Source of the DNA: CAYUVA01 sp964448115 [NCBI: uncultured bacterium]
GTDB lineage: Bacteria > CAYUVA01
Length of the DNA stretch: 64,000 nt
Reading direction: 5' to 3'
Assembly: GCA_964448115.1 (NCBI GenBank)
Contig: CAYUVA010000013.1
Coordinates: forward strand, 1 to 64,000
Shown: one piece after another, positions 1-8,565 of the stretch
Layout: every line of letters begins with the position of its first letter
Position numbering within the stretch: position 1 is the stretch's first letter
The notes under the pieces: model-generated
The model's database searches: none
What the model was told of the DNA's origin: nothing
What the model saw: the letters and a program-made list of their open reading frames with translations, nothing else
Program-made: the position numbers and the translations under genes

Positions 1-90
1 ATTGAACCACAAAGGCACTAAGGCACGAAGAGGAAAGTGGTACCGTGGTACCGTGGTACCGTCTTTGTGGCTTTGTGTCTTCGTGGTTAA
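1..90. repeat. inverted-arm repeat with 8-bp tandem core
   Basis: Two arms at 5-30 and 63-88 are imperfect inverted copies of each other (AACCACAAAGGCAC type). Between them lie exactly three tandem copies of GTGGTACC (37-60). Related arms and GTGATANN units recur near 11.6, 11.8, 19.3, 44.5 and 51.3 kb, so this is one copy of a dispersed family. No open reading frame is present. A MITE-like or structural origin is inference. Confidence 0.7.
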
Positions 91-110
91 TCAACTTGTT
101 TTAAACCACT

Positions 111-166
111 GTAGGGGCAGGGCTTGTCCCTGCCCTTTTTAGGGCAACCGCAAGGGTTGCCCCTAC
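111..166. repeat. two-hairpin palindromic repeat
   Basis: The element begins GTAGGGGC and ends GCCCCTAC. It holds two internal hairpins, GGGCAGGG/CCCTGCCC and GGGCAACC/GGTTGCCC, separated by a T-run. A second element with the same boundaries and architecture but different stems lies at 56661-56717. Confidence 0.65.
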
Positions 167-419
167 TAAGGCAAGAAGCGAACCATACCTCACCCCATGT
201 CATTCCGACCGAGCTTGTTTTGATTTATTCGGAACAAGCGAGTGGAGGAATCCACTAAAATCCAATGCCTTGAATAGATCCCTCGACTCGCTCGCTTAAC
301 ATGTTATGCTCCAAGTACCAATAAAATCAATGGCTCATGTTAGCATCACTTAAGCTGGCGTTCAATGGTGAATTTCGCTTATAATTGTTTTATAGTCTAT
401 CGCTAGGGAGCATAAAAAA
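167..419. other. leader region upstream of trkA
   Basis: I see no gene here. At about 200-260 there is a degenerate dispersed motif (CATTCCGACCGAGC ... GGAGGAATCC). A TATAAT lies at 380-385 without a convincing -35 box, and an AGGGAG ribosome binding site at 405-410 precedes the trkA ATG by nine bases. Confidence 0.4.
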
Positions 420-1760
420 ATGAATATCATCATTGTTGGCGCTGGTGATGTTGGGATTCACCTGGCGGAGATACTTTCGTCCCAGGAGCACAACCTGACC
501 ATCATCGAGAGCGACCATGAGAAGATAAGGCGCATCGAGGAGAGGCTTGATGTTCAATTTCTCCACGGAAGCGGTGCCAGTGTAAAAATACTCCAGCTTG
601 CCTGGAGCGAGTTTTGCGACCTGGTGATCGCAGTTACCAACAATGACGAGGTAAATATGCTAGCCTCGTTGATCAGCAAGCACCTGGGCGCCAAATATAC
701 TATAACCAGGATCTCCAACCAGGACTACCTGATCGGCTCCCGGTCATATTATCTTGATCAATTCGGCATCGATCTCATCATATCCCCCCCATCGTTGACT
801 GCTCTTGAGATTACCAAGATAATCCTGAGCGGTGGTCTTGTCGCCATCGAAGAGTTCGCATCGCATCGGGTTACCATGCTGCAAGCTAATATAGCTGCAA
901 ACTCGAAGCTAATTTCTGCTCCTTTGAAGGATCTACCAATGCCCAAGAACTGCCTGGTGGTCAGCATCGAGAGAAACGGGGATTTACTCATTCCAAAGGG
1001 AGATGATCAGCTTGCCCCTGGAGACCTTGTCTCGATCGTAACTCCGTCCAAGGATGTAAAAAATGTACAGAGACGCTTCGGAATTTCTTCAAGACAAGAG
1101 GTGCGAAAAGCGATCATAGTAGGTGGAAATGAGACCGCTTACCTGACTGCCAAAAACCTTGAAGCCAGGAACCTCGATGTCAAGATGATAGTAAAGAAAC
1201 CGCAGCGATGCATTGAGCTATCCAAAGCCTTGAAAAAGACGGTGATCATAAATGGCGATGGGGCAAACCTTGCACTGCTTGAGGATGAGAATGTTGCTGG
1301 TTGTGATGTATTTGTAGCTATGAGTCAGATCGATGAGATCAATGCACTATCCAGCCTGATTGCAAAGCAACAACTGGCAGCCAAAAAGGTGATAGCAGTA
1401 ACCGAGAAATCTGAATACACTCACCTGATAAAGAGTCTGGGGATCGATGTGGCAATCAGTCCGAAGCAGATAACCGCCGGCAAGATTCTCAATTTTATCC
1501 GCCACGGCAATATAGCGAGCGCAGCCATAATCGCTGATGGCAAGGGCGAGGTCCTAGAATTCTTCGTCTCCTCGTCAAGTCCGGCTGCCAATAAGGCACT
1601 TAAAGATATAAAATTCCCCAAGGGCGCTCTTGCCAGTGCTATAGTTGACGGTAACCGGGCTTATGTGCCCAAGGGTGATGACATCATAAAGCCTGGCAAC
1701 ACTTTGGTCGTCTTCGCCAAGACAGAGAGCATCCCAAAGTTATCAGCCCTGTTCAGATGA
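420..1760 (+). CDS. trkA: Trk system potassium uptake protein TrkA
   Basis: Peripheral NAD-binding regulatory subunit that gates the TrkH potassium channel at the inner membrane. The 446 residues form two RCK halves: a TrkA_N Rossmann domain (about 1-120, starting IIIVGAGDVG) with a TrkA_C domain (about 140-225), then a second TrkA_N (about 230-350) and TrkA_C (about 365-446). The second nucleotide motif is GGNETA rather than GxGxxG, so nucleotide binding by that half may be weak, as is common in double-RCK TrkA proteins. AGGGAG precedes the ATG. The stop overlaps the trkH start by four bases (ATGA), so the two are translationally coupled. Confidence 0.95.
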   Translation: MNIIIVGAGDVGIHLAEILSSQEHNLTIIESDHEKIRRIEERLDVQFLHGSGASVKILQLAWSEFCDLVIAVTNNDEVNMLASLISKHLGAKYTITRISNQDYLIGSRSYYLDQFGIDLIISPPSLTALEITKIILSGGLVAIEEFASHRVTMLQANIAANSKLISAPLKDLPMPKNCLVVSIERNGDLLIPKGDDQLAPGDLVSIVTPSKDVKNVQRRFGISSRQEVRKAIIVGGNETAYLTAKNLEARNLDVKMIVKKPQRCIELSKALKKTVIINGDGANLALLEDENVAGCDVFVAMSQIDEINALSSLIAKQQLAAKKVIAVTEKSEYTHLIKSLGIDVAISPKQITAGKILNFIRHGNIASAAIIADGKGEVLEFFVSSSSPAANKALKDIKFPKGALASAIVDGNRAYVPKGDDIIKPGNTLVVFAKTESIPKLSALFR

Positions 1761-3205
1761 TACGATCCAAGCCAATAGCGAAGATGCTCGGGATCCTGAT
1801 GCTCATCCTCTCAGCATTCATGGCAACCTCGAATTTATGGTCGCTTTACTATAGAGAGCAATCAACCATAATCGGCATCCTGAGGGCGAATTCAATCCTT
1901 GTAATGGTCGCTATTGCTTTTTATTTTTATGGGCGTTCCTTCAAGGGACTGATTTCCAGGAAAGAGGCTTTGATTGTTGTTGGCTTCGGCTGGTTTTTAG
2001 CCGGCGCACTAGGCTCATTGCCATATTTATTCTGCGGGGTTTTTGACAGCTTCACAGATGCCTTTTTCGAGACCGTTTCAGGTTTTACAACTACCGGCTC
2101 CACGGTACTTAGCGATATTGAATCTGTCCCCAAGGGTATCCTGTTCTGGAGGAGCCTGACGCAGTGGCTCGGTGGAATGGGTATAATCGTTCTGTTCGTT
2201 GCTGTACTACCTCATCTGGGATTCAGCGGGAAGGTCTTGTTCAAGCATGAGATCCCTGGACCTTTGCCGGAGAACCTTCGACCCAGGATCAAGGAGACTG
2301 CCAGGGCGTTATGGAAGATATACCTCGGATTCTCGGCGGCAGAGACTATGCTGCTTATGCTTGGGGGGATGAATCTATTCGATGCACTATGTCATACCTT
2401 CAGCACCATGTCCACTGGCGGTTACTCGACCAAGAATGCCAGCATCGGGCACTTTAACTCGGAATATATCGAACTGATAGTGATTATCTTTATGTTCATC
2501 GCAGGCGTGAACTTCTCGCTCTATTATTCGAGTTTCAAGGGCAATATCAAAATCTTTGCCAGGGACATCGAGTTCAGGGTTTACTTTTGCATCCTGGCAG
2601 TTAGCATCCTTTTTCTTATGCTCGACATCCATCATATTCATTCAGGGGTATGGGAGTCGTTGCGCTATGGTGCATTTCAGGCGGTGGCCATAGCAACTAC
2701 TACAGGCTTCGGCACCGATAACTTCAACCTGTACCCAGATGCTTCTCGCATTTTACTGGTGGTGCTGATGTTCATCGGGGGCTGTGCTGGTTCGACCGGC
2801 GGTGGAATGAAGGTCTTCAGGGTGATTGTGCTTGTCAAGCTCGCTAAACGGGAGATAATCAAGATCTTCCATCCCAATCGGGTAATACAGATCCGAATCG
2901 GTGGAGTAGTTTTGGATGATGCATTGGTCTCACTTATCGGCGGGTATTTTATCATCTTCATTTTAATATTCGTATTGGGTTCTTTATTTATGAGCCTTCT
3001 TGGGCTTGATATTATCACTGCCTCTTCCAGCGTCATTGCTACCTTGTCCAACATCGGTCCTGGCTTGGAGAAGGTTGGCTCCATAGAGAACTACGCCTTT
3101 ATCCCCGACATGGGCAAGCTATTTCTGTCGCTATGCATGGTCCTGGGTAGGCTGGAGCTGTTTGCGATAATGGTGCTCTTCATTCCCGATTTCTGGAGAA
3201 AATAG
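1757..3205 (+). CDS. trkH: Trk potassium uptake channel subunit TrkH
   Basis: Inner-membrane potassium-translocating subunit, 482 aa, the usual size. The four pore-loop repeats are recognisable: SGFTTTGSTV (about residue 110), STMSTGGYST, ATTTGFGTDNF, and the divergent ATLSNIGPG near 430, together with the GSTGGGMKV segment after the third loop. It starts inside the end of trkA, and the pair forms the complete channel plus gate. The following GT39-like gene begins 18 bases later and may share the transcript without being functionally related. Confidence 0.95.
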   Translation: MIRSKPIAKMLGILMLILSAFMATSNLWSLYYREQSTIIGILRANSILVMVAIAFYFYGRSFKGLISRKEALIVVGFGWFLAGALGSLPYLFCGVFDSFTDAFFETVSGFTTTGSTVLSDIESVPKGILFWRSLTQWLGGMGIIVLFVAVLPHLGFSGKVLFKHEIPGPLPENLRPRIKETARALWKIYLGFSAAETMLLMLGGMNLFDALCHTFSTMSTGGYSTKNASIGHFNSEYIELIVIIFMFIAGVNFSLYYSSFKGNIKIFARDIEFRVYFCILAVSILFLMLDIHHIHSGVWESLRYGAFQAVAIATTTGFGTDNFNLYPDASRILLVVLMFIGGCAGSTGGGMKVFRVIVLVKLAKREIIKIFHPNRVIQIRIGGVVLDDALVSLIGGYFIIFILIFVLGSLFMSLLGLDIITASSSVIATLSNIGPGLEKVGSIENYAFIPDMGKLFLSLCMVLGRLELFAIMVLFIPDFWRK

Positions 3206-3222
3206 TCAAGGAAACCAACAGG

Positions 3223-5214
3223 ATGCCGCGCGGAAGATACGTTTTGATACTGGTATTTTTCTCGTTAGTATATCTATCGCTTAGAATCTACAATATCAAC
3301 GCGCCTTATGAGTTCTGCGGTTCATGGCTTTCCATTGCTGCCCGCAATTATGAGCGCTTCGGTATGGATGGATGTGGCTTCGTACCCTGTATGGGATGCG
3401 GAGCGATCTCCCAAGACGAGCTTCAGCCTTATGTTCATCATCCCCCGCTGTTTAGCTGGCTCGTGTATATAAGCTATCGTTTATTTGGTCACAGCGAGAT
3501 GAGCGGGAGGATGTTGGTGATACTATTCGGCTTGGGTTGCATGTTGCTAACCTCCACAATAGCCACAAGGCTCTTCGGATACAAAATAGGGCTACTAACT
3601 GCCTTCATTTATTGCTTTATTCCCTTTGACATCTTCTTTGCTCGCCTGCTGTTATTCGACCTGGCAGCGCTGTTCTTTGCACTACTGTTGTACCTGGCAT
3701 ACCTGAAATGGCTCGATAAGCCAGCATTTTCAAGCCCTTTGGTTATTATGCCCTTGATTATCATCCTCGGCGCTCTGACCGACTGGTCTTTTGCCTGGAT
3801 GCTGCCGGTGATACTACTCGATTATTGGCTCATTCGCAGAAGGTCAAAGCCGAGAAGGTTGCCTTATATTGTCGGAGCAATATTGATATATTCAGTGATT
3901 GCTTTGGCTTATATCGGCTTGGTGCACTTCATTATAGATCCTCAAGGAAGAAGCTATGGTGGCGCATTGCTTTATGCCTTCTTGGCGCGTAGTGACAAGG
4001 CTTCAGAGGCTGTATCGTGGAGCCACTTTTTCAGGCTTGAAATAAAGCGCCTTTTCGAGCTGTATTCCCCCTTTGCCGTGATACCGGCTTTGCTTGAGCT
4101 TGCCTTGTCTTTAATTACCATAGCTTGGAGGGTTATGAAAAGAAGAGCAATGCATCATAAAAGTGCATACATGGTTCTGTTTTTCATCTTCGGCTTCGCT
4201 CATGCTGTTGCCTTCAGGCAAGCAGCGGTGATTCACGAGAATTGGTACTACGCAAAGAACTTCTTTCTTGTCCTGGCGGCGGCAGTTTTCATAAGCAGGA
4301 TACTTAGCATTATCAAGCCTAGATACCTTAAGATCCTTGTATTTATTATCCCGGCTGCTGCTTATGTATATTTTTGCCTGGGAGAAGCTCTATATCTACA
4401 TCACGCTCGGAATCCCAGGCATGATGCTGACTTGGGTCGATTAATGGCATCCAGAAGTGAGCCTGATGAAAGGCTGATCGCAACCTTCGAGTGCGATCCG
4501 GTGATTCGATACTACTCGGATCGAGCTATCTATTGTGCGGTGGGCGATTTGAGGCAGTTTAAGGCTCTGTTGAGCCAGCATCGGTCTATCGCACTACTGT
4601 TTTCCCGGCGCTTTTTCCCTCCTGCCAGGGATCTGATGGACTATCTACTGGAAAACTTCGAGTTTGAGACGGTTGGTGAAGCCATCATCTTTGATCTCAA
4701 CAAAACCAGGGCTGCGGATAGCTCAATACCGGTCAATCCCTGGCTGCATTGCCTTAATCGAGGTTCTCCAAGGATCCTATCAAGGGAGCTATCCTATTTA
4801 TCGCTGGATTTGAGTAGCTTGAACCTTCCGGAATCCAGGGGATTGTACATTACATCGTTTCTGGTTGATGGTGATTCGGTTCCGCAGGGATGCAGAGTAT
4901 TGAGCATTGTCATAGAAAAAGCAGATGGCCTAACCGAAATAGTGGACTTGATTGCTGGAGTACACACTGGCGAGATTTATCATGGTGAGTTGACAGCCCA
5001 TTCTTTGCCACCAAACACGAAGGAGAAGTTGGCTCAGAAGGAGTTTTATATCTTTCGCAGCCTTAGCTTTCAGCCCTATTACATTTATCGCACCGATTTC
5101 AACTTCACCAGCGCAGCAGCGCCGCTATCGCTCGATGTGCGCTTTGACCCGGATGATACGGGGCAGGATTACTCGATTGGAATAACTGACTTTTGTTTGA
5201 AGTTCTCCCAGTAA
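3223..5214 (+). CDS. GT39-like membrane glycosyltransferase
   Basis: Polytopic protein of 663 aa. The N-terminal ~400 residues have about ten hydrophobic segments arranged as in dolichyl-phosphate-mannose/ArnT-type transferases, with an acidic first periplasmic loop and the HHPPLFSW segment typical of the family. A soluble C-terminal region of ~250 residues follows and I do not recognise it. The expected reaction is transfer of a sugar from a polyprenyl-phosphate donor on the periplasmic face; the substrate is unknown. Cysteines cluster unusually in the first loop (about residues 48-60). A second GT39-like protein is at 34152-35831. Confidence 0.7.
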   Translation: MPRGRYVLILVFFSLVYLSLRIYNINAPYEFCGSWLSIAARNYERFGMDGCGFVPCMGCGAISQDELQPYVHHPPLFSWLVYISYRLFGHSEMSGRMLVILFGLGCMLLTSTIATRLFGYKIGLLTAFIYCFIPFDIFFARLLLFDLAALFFALLLYLAYLKWLDKPAFSSPLVIMPLIIILGALTDWSFAWMLPVILLDYWLIRRRSKPRRLPYIVGAILIYSVIALAYIGLVHFIIDPQGRSYGGALLYAFLARSDKASEAVSWSHFFRLEIKRLFELYSPFAVIPALLELALSLITIAWRVMKRRAMHHKSAYMVLFFIFGFAHAVAFRQAAVIHENWYYAKNFFLVLAAAVFISRILSIIKPRYLKILVFIIPAAAYVYFCLGEALYLHHARNPRHDADLGRLMASRSEPDERLIATFECDPVIRYYSDRAIYCAVGDLRQFKALLSQHRSIALLFSRRFFPPARDLMDYLLENFEFETVGEAIIFDLNKTRAADSSIPVNPWLHCLNRGSPRILSRELSYLSLDLSSLNLPESRGLYITSFLVDGDSVPQGCRVLSIVIEKADGLTEIVDLIAGVHTGEIYHGELTAHSLPPNTKEKLAQKEFYIFRSLSFQPYYIYRTDFNFTSAAAPLSLDVRFDPDDTGQDYSIGITDFCLKFSQ

Positions 5215-5250
5215 AGACTCGATCTACCAATTTCCAAACCATCCCTTTTT

Positions 5251-6597
5251 ATGCTAGAAAATGTTCCCGTAGATATGACTAGGTCTAATGATAACAAGAG
5301 GGCGGTTCTAATTACCCTTGGATGCAAGCTGAACCAGTTCGAGACCTTTGCCATGGAGGGCTTGCTGACCGAGGCAGGGTATAAGATAGTCGATAAGGAC
5401 AAAGCTTGCGACCTTATCATTATCAATACCTGCACGGTTACCGCAAAGAGCGATTTTCATTGCCGCCAGGCTATTCGCAAGATGCAACGCAACAATCCCA
5501 ATGCCTTTATTCTTGTTACCGGTTGTTATGCGCAAAGGGATGCTGAGGCGTTGCTAAAGATTAAAGGCGTGGATGCTGTTATCGGCAATCCCCAGAAGGC
5601 TGATCTTCTCAAATACCTCCATGGACATCCCAAGAAACAACCATTTTCAGAGGTAACCACCGAATTTCGCACCGACAGCCTGGCAATGAATAATAGCCTA
5701 GCCAGCTTCAGCGGTTACACCAGAGCCTTTATCCGCATCCAGGATGGATGCGACGACTCATGCTCCTATTGCATCGTGCCATCAGTACGAGGCTCAAGCC
5801 GAAGCGTGCCTGCCGAGTCAATAATACAGACAGCTTTACGAGTCATAGAAGCTGGATACAAGGAATTAGTGCTTACCGGCGTCCATATCGGGCGCTATGG
5901 CTTGGATTTGCGACCTCCATCAAGCCTCTACGAACTGGTCAAGGAGCTTATCAGCTTGCCCGGATTGGGAAGACTAAGATTCACCTCCATAGAGCCAACC
6001 GAGATCGATCAGGCATTATTGAAACTGATGGCAGGGAGCGAAAAGATATGTAAACATCTACATATACCCATGCAAAGCGCTGATGATGATATCTTGAGAT
6101 CCATGAACCGACCTTACGATTTTGAGCGCTACAAGGAGCTTATCTATATGATAAAAGAGCTGATGCCGCATGCGGGCATCGGCGCTGATGTGATAGTCGG
6201 CTTCCCCGGCGAGGATGATGGGTCATTCGAGCTTACCTATAATCGTATAAAGCACCTTCCCTTATCGTACCTGCATGTCTTCAGCTACTCGGATAGACCA
6301 GGGGTGAAGGCATCTTCGATGCCGAACAAGATCCCCAAAGAAACTATCGCTAAGCGCTCAAAGCGGATGAGAAAACTTGGCACAGAACTAAAAAGAAAAT
6401 TTCGAGAAGACAGGCTTGGAGAAGTGTTGAGCTGTCTTGTCCTGAGCAAACCTGATAAAAAAAGTGGGCTTTTGCGATGCCTTTCTGACAATTATATCGA
6501 GATCCTTGCCCCCGGGGGCCTGGAGATGGCAAATAAGATGGTGCCGGTCCGGCTGGAGAGATTGGAGGATGGCATAAGCTATGGTAGGATCGAATAG
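5251..6597 (+). CDS. mtaB: tRNA-t6A37 methylthiotransferase MtaB
   Basis: Radical SAM enzyme that adds a methylthio group to t6A at position 37 of ANN-decoding tRNAs. The N-terminal MTTase domain carries cysteines in LGCKLNQ, NTCTVT and GCYAQ. The radical SAM cluster motif CDDSCSYC follows near residue 170, and a TRAM-like region ends the protein. GCKLNQ-E is characteristic of MtaB rather than MiaB or RimO. An in-frame ATG at 5275 is an alternative start; neither has a clear Shine-Dalgarno sequence. Its substrate t6A is produced by the TsaE/B/D enzymes encoded at 48.9-51.1 kb. Confidence 0.9.
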   Translation: MLENVPVDMTRSNDNKRAVLITLGCKLNQFETFAMEGLLTEAGYKIVDKDKACDLIIINTCTVTAKSDFHCRQAIRKMQRNNPNAFILVTGCYAQRDAEALLKIKGVDAVIGNPQKADLLKYLHGHPKKQPFSEVTTEFRTDSLAMNNSLASFSGYTRAFIRIQDGCDDSCSYCIVPSVRGSSRSVPAESIIQTALRVIEAGYKELVLTGVHIGRYGLDLRPPSSLYELVKELISLPGLGRLRFTSIEPTEIDQALLKLMAGSEKICKHLHIPMQSADDDILRSMNRPYDFERYKELIYMIKELMPHAGIGADVIVGFPGEDDGSFELTYNRIKHLPLSYLHVFSYSDRPGVKASSMPNKIPKETIAKRSKRMRKLGTELKRKFREDRLGEVLSCLVLSKPDKKSGLLRCLSDNYIEILAPGGLEMANKMVPVRLERLEDGISYGRIE

Positions 6598-7459
6598 AGT
6601 GGCTAATCCAGTAACAAAGATTGTAGTCCTTTTATACATTTTTTGCTTCATTTCCTTTGTAATTGCAGATGAACAGGGTGATCTAATCTTCGATTTTGCC
6701 AACAAGCTCAAGCAACAAGGTGAATATTATCGCTCCATAACCGAGTATATGCGATTTCTTCACTACTATCCCGATGATGAAATGGCAGAGGCTGCCAGGT
6801 ACTTCATTGCCAAGTGCTATCTTGATGGTAAACAATACAAGGATGCTGTAACCTGCTTTTCAAGCTATCTGGGAACTCATCCTACCGGCAGCTATTGTGA
6901 TAAAGCATACCTCCAGTTGGGTAAAGCGCACTTTATGCAACGCAATTATTACCTTTCGGCAGGCTCCTTGAACGATGGCTTAGGTTCAGAATGCTCCATC
7001 TCAAGAGAAGTTGAAATCAGTATGCGCAAGCTGCTTTCCCGCTGCTATCTGCATCTGGGGGACTGGCAGGCAGCCTCTGATGAGCTGAAAACCCTTTCTG
7101 ATATCTCCACGCTCAGGCAACCCTGGTTCAACCTGTCTCAGGAGGTGCTGGAGGGGAATAACCTTGGCCGACGCAGCCCGCTGTTCTCTGGCTTGCTTGC
7201 CACTATATTACCCGGTGCAGGGCATTTCTATTGCGGAAGGATAACCACTGGCCTTGCCGACTTTTTGCTCAATGGACTTTTCATCTGGGGGATAATCGAG
7301 TCATTCGATAGAGGTAACCATGCACTGGTTGCCACTTTGTCATTTTTTGAGTTCGGTTTTTACGGGGGCAATATTTACGGGGCGGTGGATGCTGCCTACA
7401 AGTACAATCAAAGAACCAGGGACGACTTCATAGCCATGTTTGAAAGCAGGATGGAGTAA
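6581..7459 (+). CDS. exported TPR protein with C-terminal membrane segments
   Basis: The 292-aa protein has an N-terminal signal or anchor (about residues 12-30), then TPR-like helices (about 35-190) of the YbgF/outer-membrane-assembly type, and a hydrophobic glycine-rich C-terminal half (about 205-275: GAGHFYCGRITTG, then two membrane spans). The start overlaps the end of mtaB by 17 bases. Function unknown. The GAGHFY.G..T.G pattern resembles small TM2-type membrane modules; a role in envelope assembly is a guess. Confidence 0.6.
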   Translation: MVGSNRVANPVTKIVVLLYIFCFISFVIADEQGDLIFDFANKLKQQGEYYRSITEYMRFLHYYPDDEMAEAARYFIAKCYLDGKQYKDAVTCFSSYLGTHPTGSYCDKAYLQLGKAHFMQRNYYLSAGSLNDGLGSECSISREVEISMRKLLSRCYLHLGDWQAASDELKTLSDISTLRQPWFNLSQEVLEGNNLGRRSPLFSGLLATILPGAGHFYCGRITTGLADFLLNGLFIWGIIESFDRGNHALVATLSFFEFGFYGGNIYGAVDAAYKYNQRTRDDFIAMFESRME

Positions 7460-7467
7460 TTATTTTT

Positions 7468-8565
7468 TTATCCTGGCATGTATATCTCCATGCGCTTTTT
7501 CTCTTCGAGCACCATCTGCTTGAAAAGCGATTTATTATTCGCCTTCTCCATGGCACTGATGGCAGTTATTTTCCTCTCTCGAACCAGCTTCATCAGAGCC
7601 TCGTCAAGGGTTTGCATCCCGGTAGTTGCATAATCGCTGGATTGCATCAAGGTGTTGACCTGGTGGGTCTTTCCCTCCCTGATTATGTTACTCAGGGCAT
7701 GGCAACCTGTAAGCACCTCTACCGCTGCCACCCTTCCCTTGCCGTCTGCTCGTTTTAACAACTGCTGCGATACGACACCCTGTAGGGTTATGGAGAGCAT
7801 GGTCTTTATCTGCTCCTGCTCCTCGTGGGGGAAGACATCGATTATCCTGTCAACCGTGCTGGCTGCGCCGGATGTGTGCAGGGTTGCAAATACAAGTATC
7901 CCGGTCTCTGCGCAGGTCAAGGCAAGGGATATGGTCTCCAGATCACGCATCTCGCCGACCAGAAGGACATCCGGTGCTTCTCGGACCGCAGCTCGCAACG
8001 CTGCCGCAAAGGAGTTGGAGTGCGTATGCACCTCGCGTTGTGTGATGATCGACCTCTTAGGCTTATAGACGAACTCGATCGGATCCTCGATGGTAAGGAT
8101 ATGGTAGTTCTTCTCGGAATTGATAAGGTCGATGATCGCAGCCAGGGTCGTGCTTTTACCGCTGCCAGTCGGTCCTGTAACCAGCACAAGCCCGCGGGTG
8201 AGCCGAGCAAAGCGCTTCAAGGTCAGGGGTAAGCCGAGTTCCTCTATGGATAAAATCCTGGCCGGGATGAGCCTGAACACGGCGCCGATCCCCTCGCGTT
8301 GATGGAACATATTGACCCTGAAGTGGGATATCCCCTCCAAGTGATAAGAAAAGTCCAGTTCCAGGTTCTCCTCGAACTTGCGCTTCTGCTCTTGGTTGAG
8401 TATCTCGTATAGAAATTGCTTGCCATCATGCGCGGTCAGGGTTCGAAAGTTTATGGGGAGAAGCTCGCCGTTATAGCGAATATAGGGAACCATCCCGGAG
8501 ATGAAGTGCAGGTCCGATGCGCCCTGTTCATGGGCAAGCTCCAGGAATGCGTCTATACGAGCCAT
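7468..8565 (-). CDS. PilT-like retraction ATPase, stand-alone (cassette 1)
   Basis: Cytoplasmic hexameric motor ATPase of the GspE/PilT family, 365 aa. It has the PilT N-terminal GASDLH signature (15-20), Walker A GPTGSGKS (131-138), Asp box IEDPIEF (159-165), Walker B LLVGEMRD (201-208) and His box TLHTSGA (228-234), all intact. Its ATG overlaps the stop of the HEAT-PilT gene by one base (ATGA), so it is translated after that gene. No pilin, PilB, PilC or PilMNOPQ gene is nearby, so classical twitching cannot be assumed from context. Closely similar in domain order and spacing to the protein at 57042-58106. Confidence 0.85.
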   Translation of the reverse strand: MARIDAFLELAHEQGASDLHFISGMVPYIRYNGELLPINFRTLTAHDGKQFLYEILNQEQKRKFEENLELDFSYHLEGISHFRVNMFHQREGIGAVFRLIPARILSIEELGLPLTLKRFARLTRGLVLVTGPTGSGKSTTLAAIIDLINSEKNYHILTIEDPIEFVYKPKRSIITQREVHTHSNSFAAALRAAVREAPDVLLVGEMRDLETISLALTCAETGILVFATLHTSGAASTVDRIIDVFPHEEQEQIKTMLSITLQGVVSQQLLKRADGKGRVAAVEVLTGCHALSNIIREGKTHQVNTLMQSSDYATTGMQTLDEALMKLVRERKITAISAMEKANNKSLFKQMVLEEKKRMEIYMPG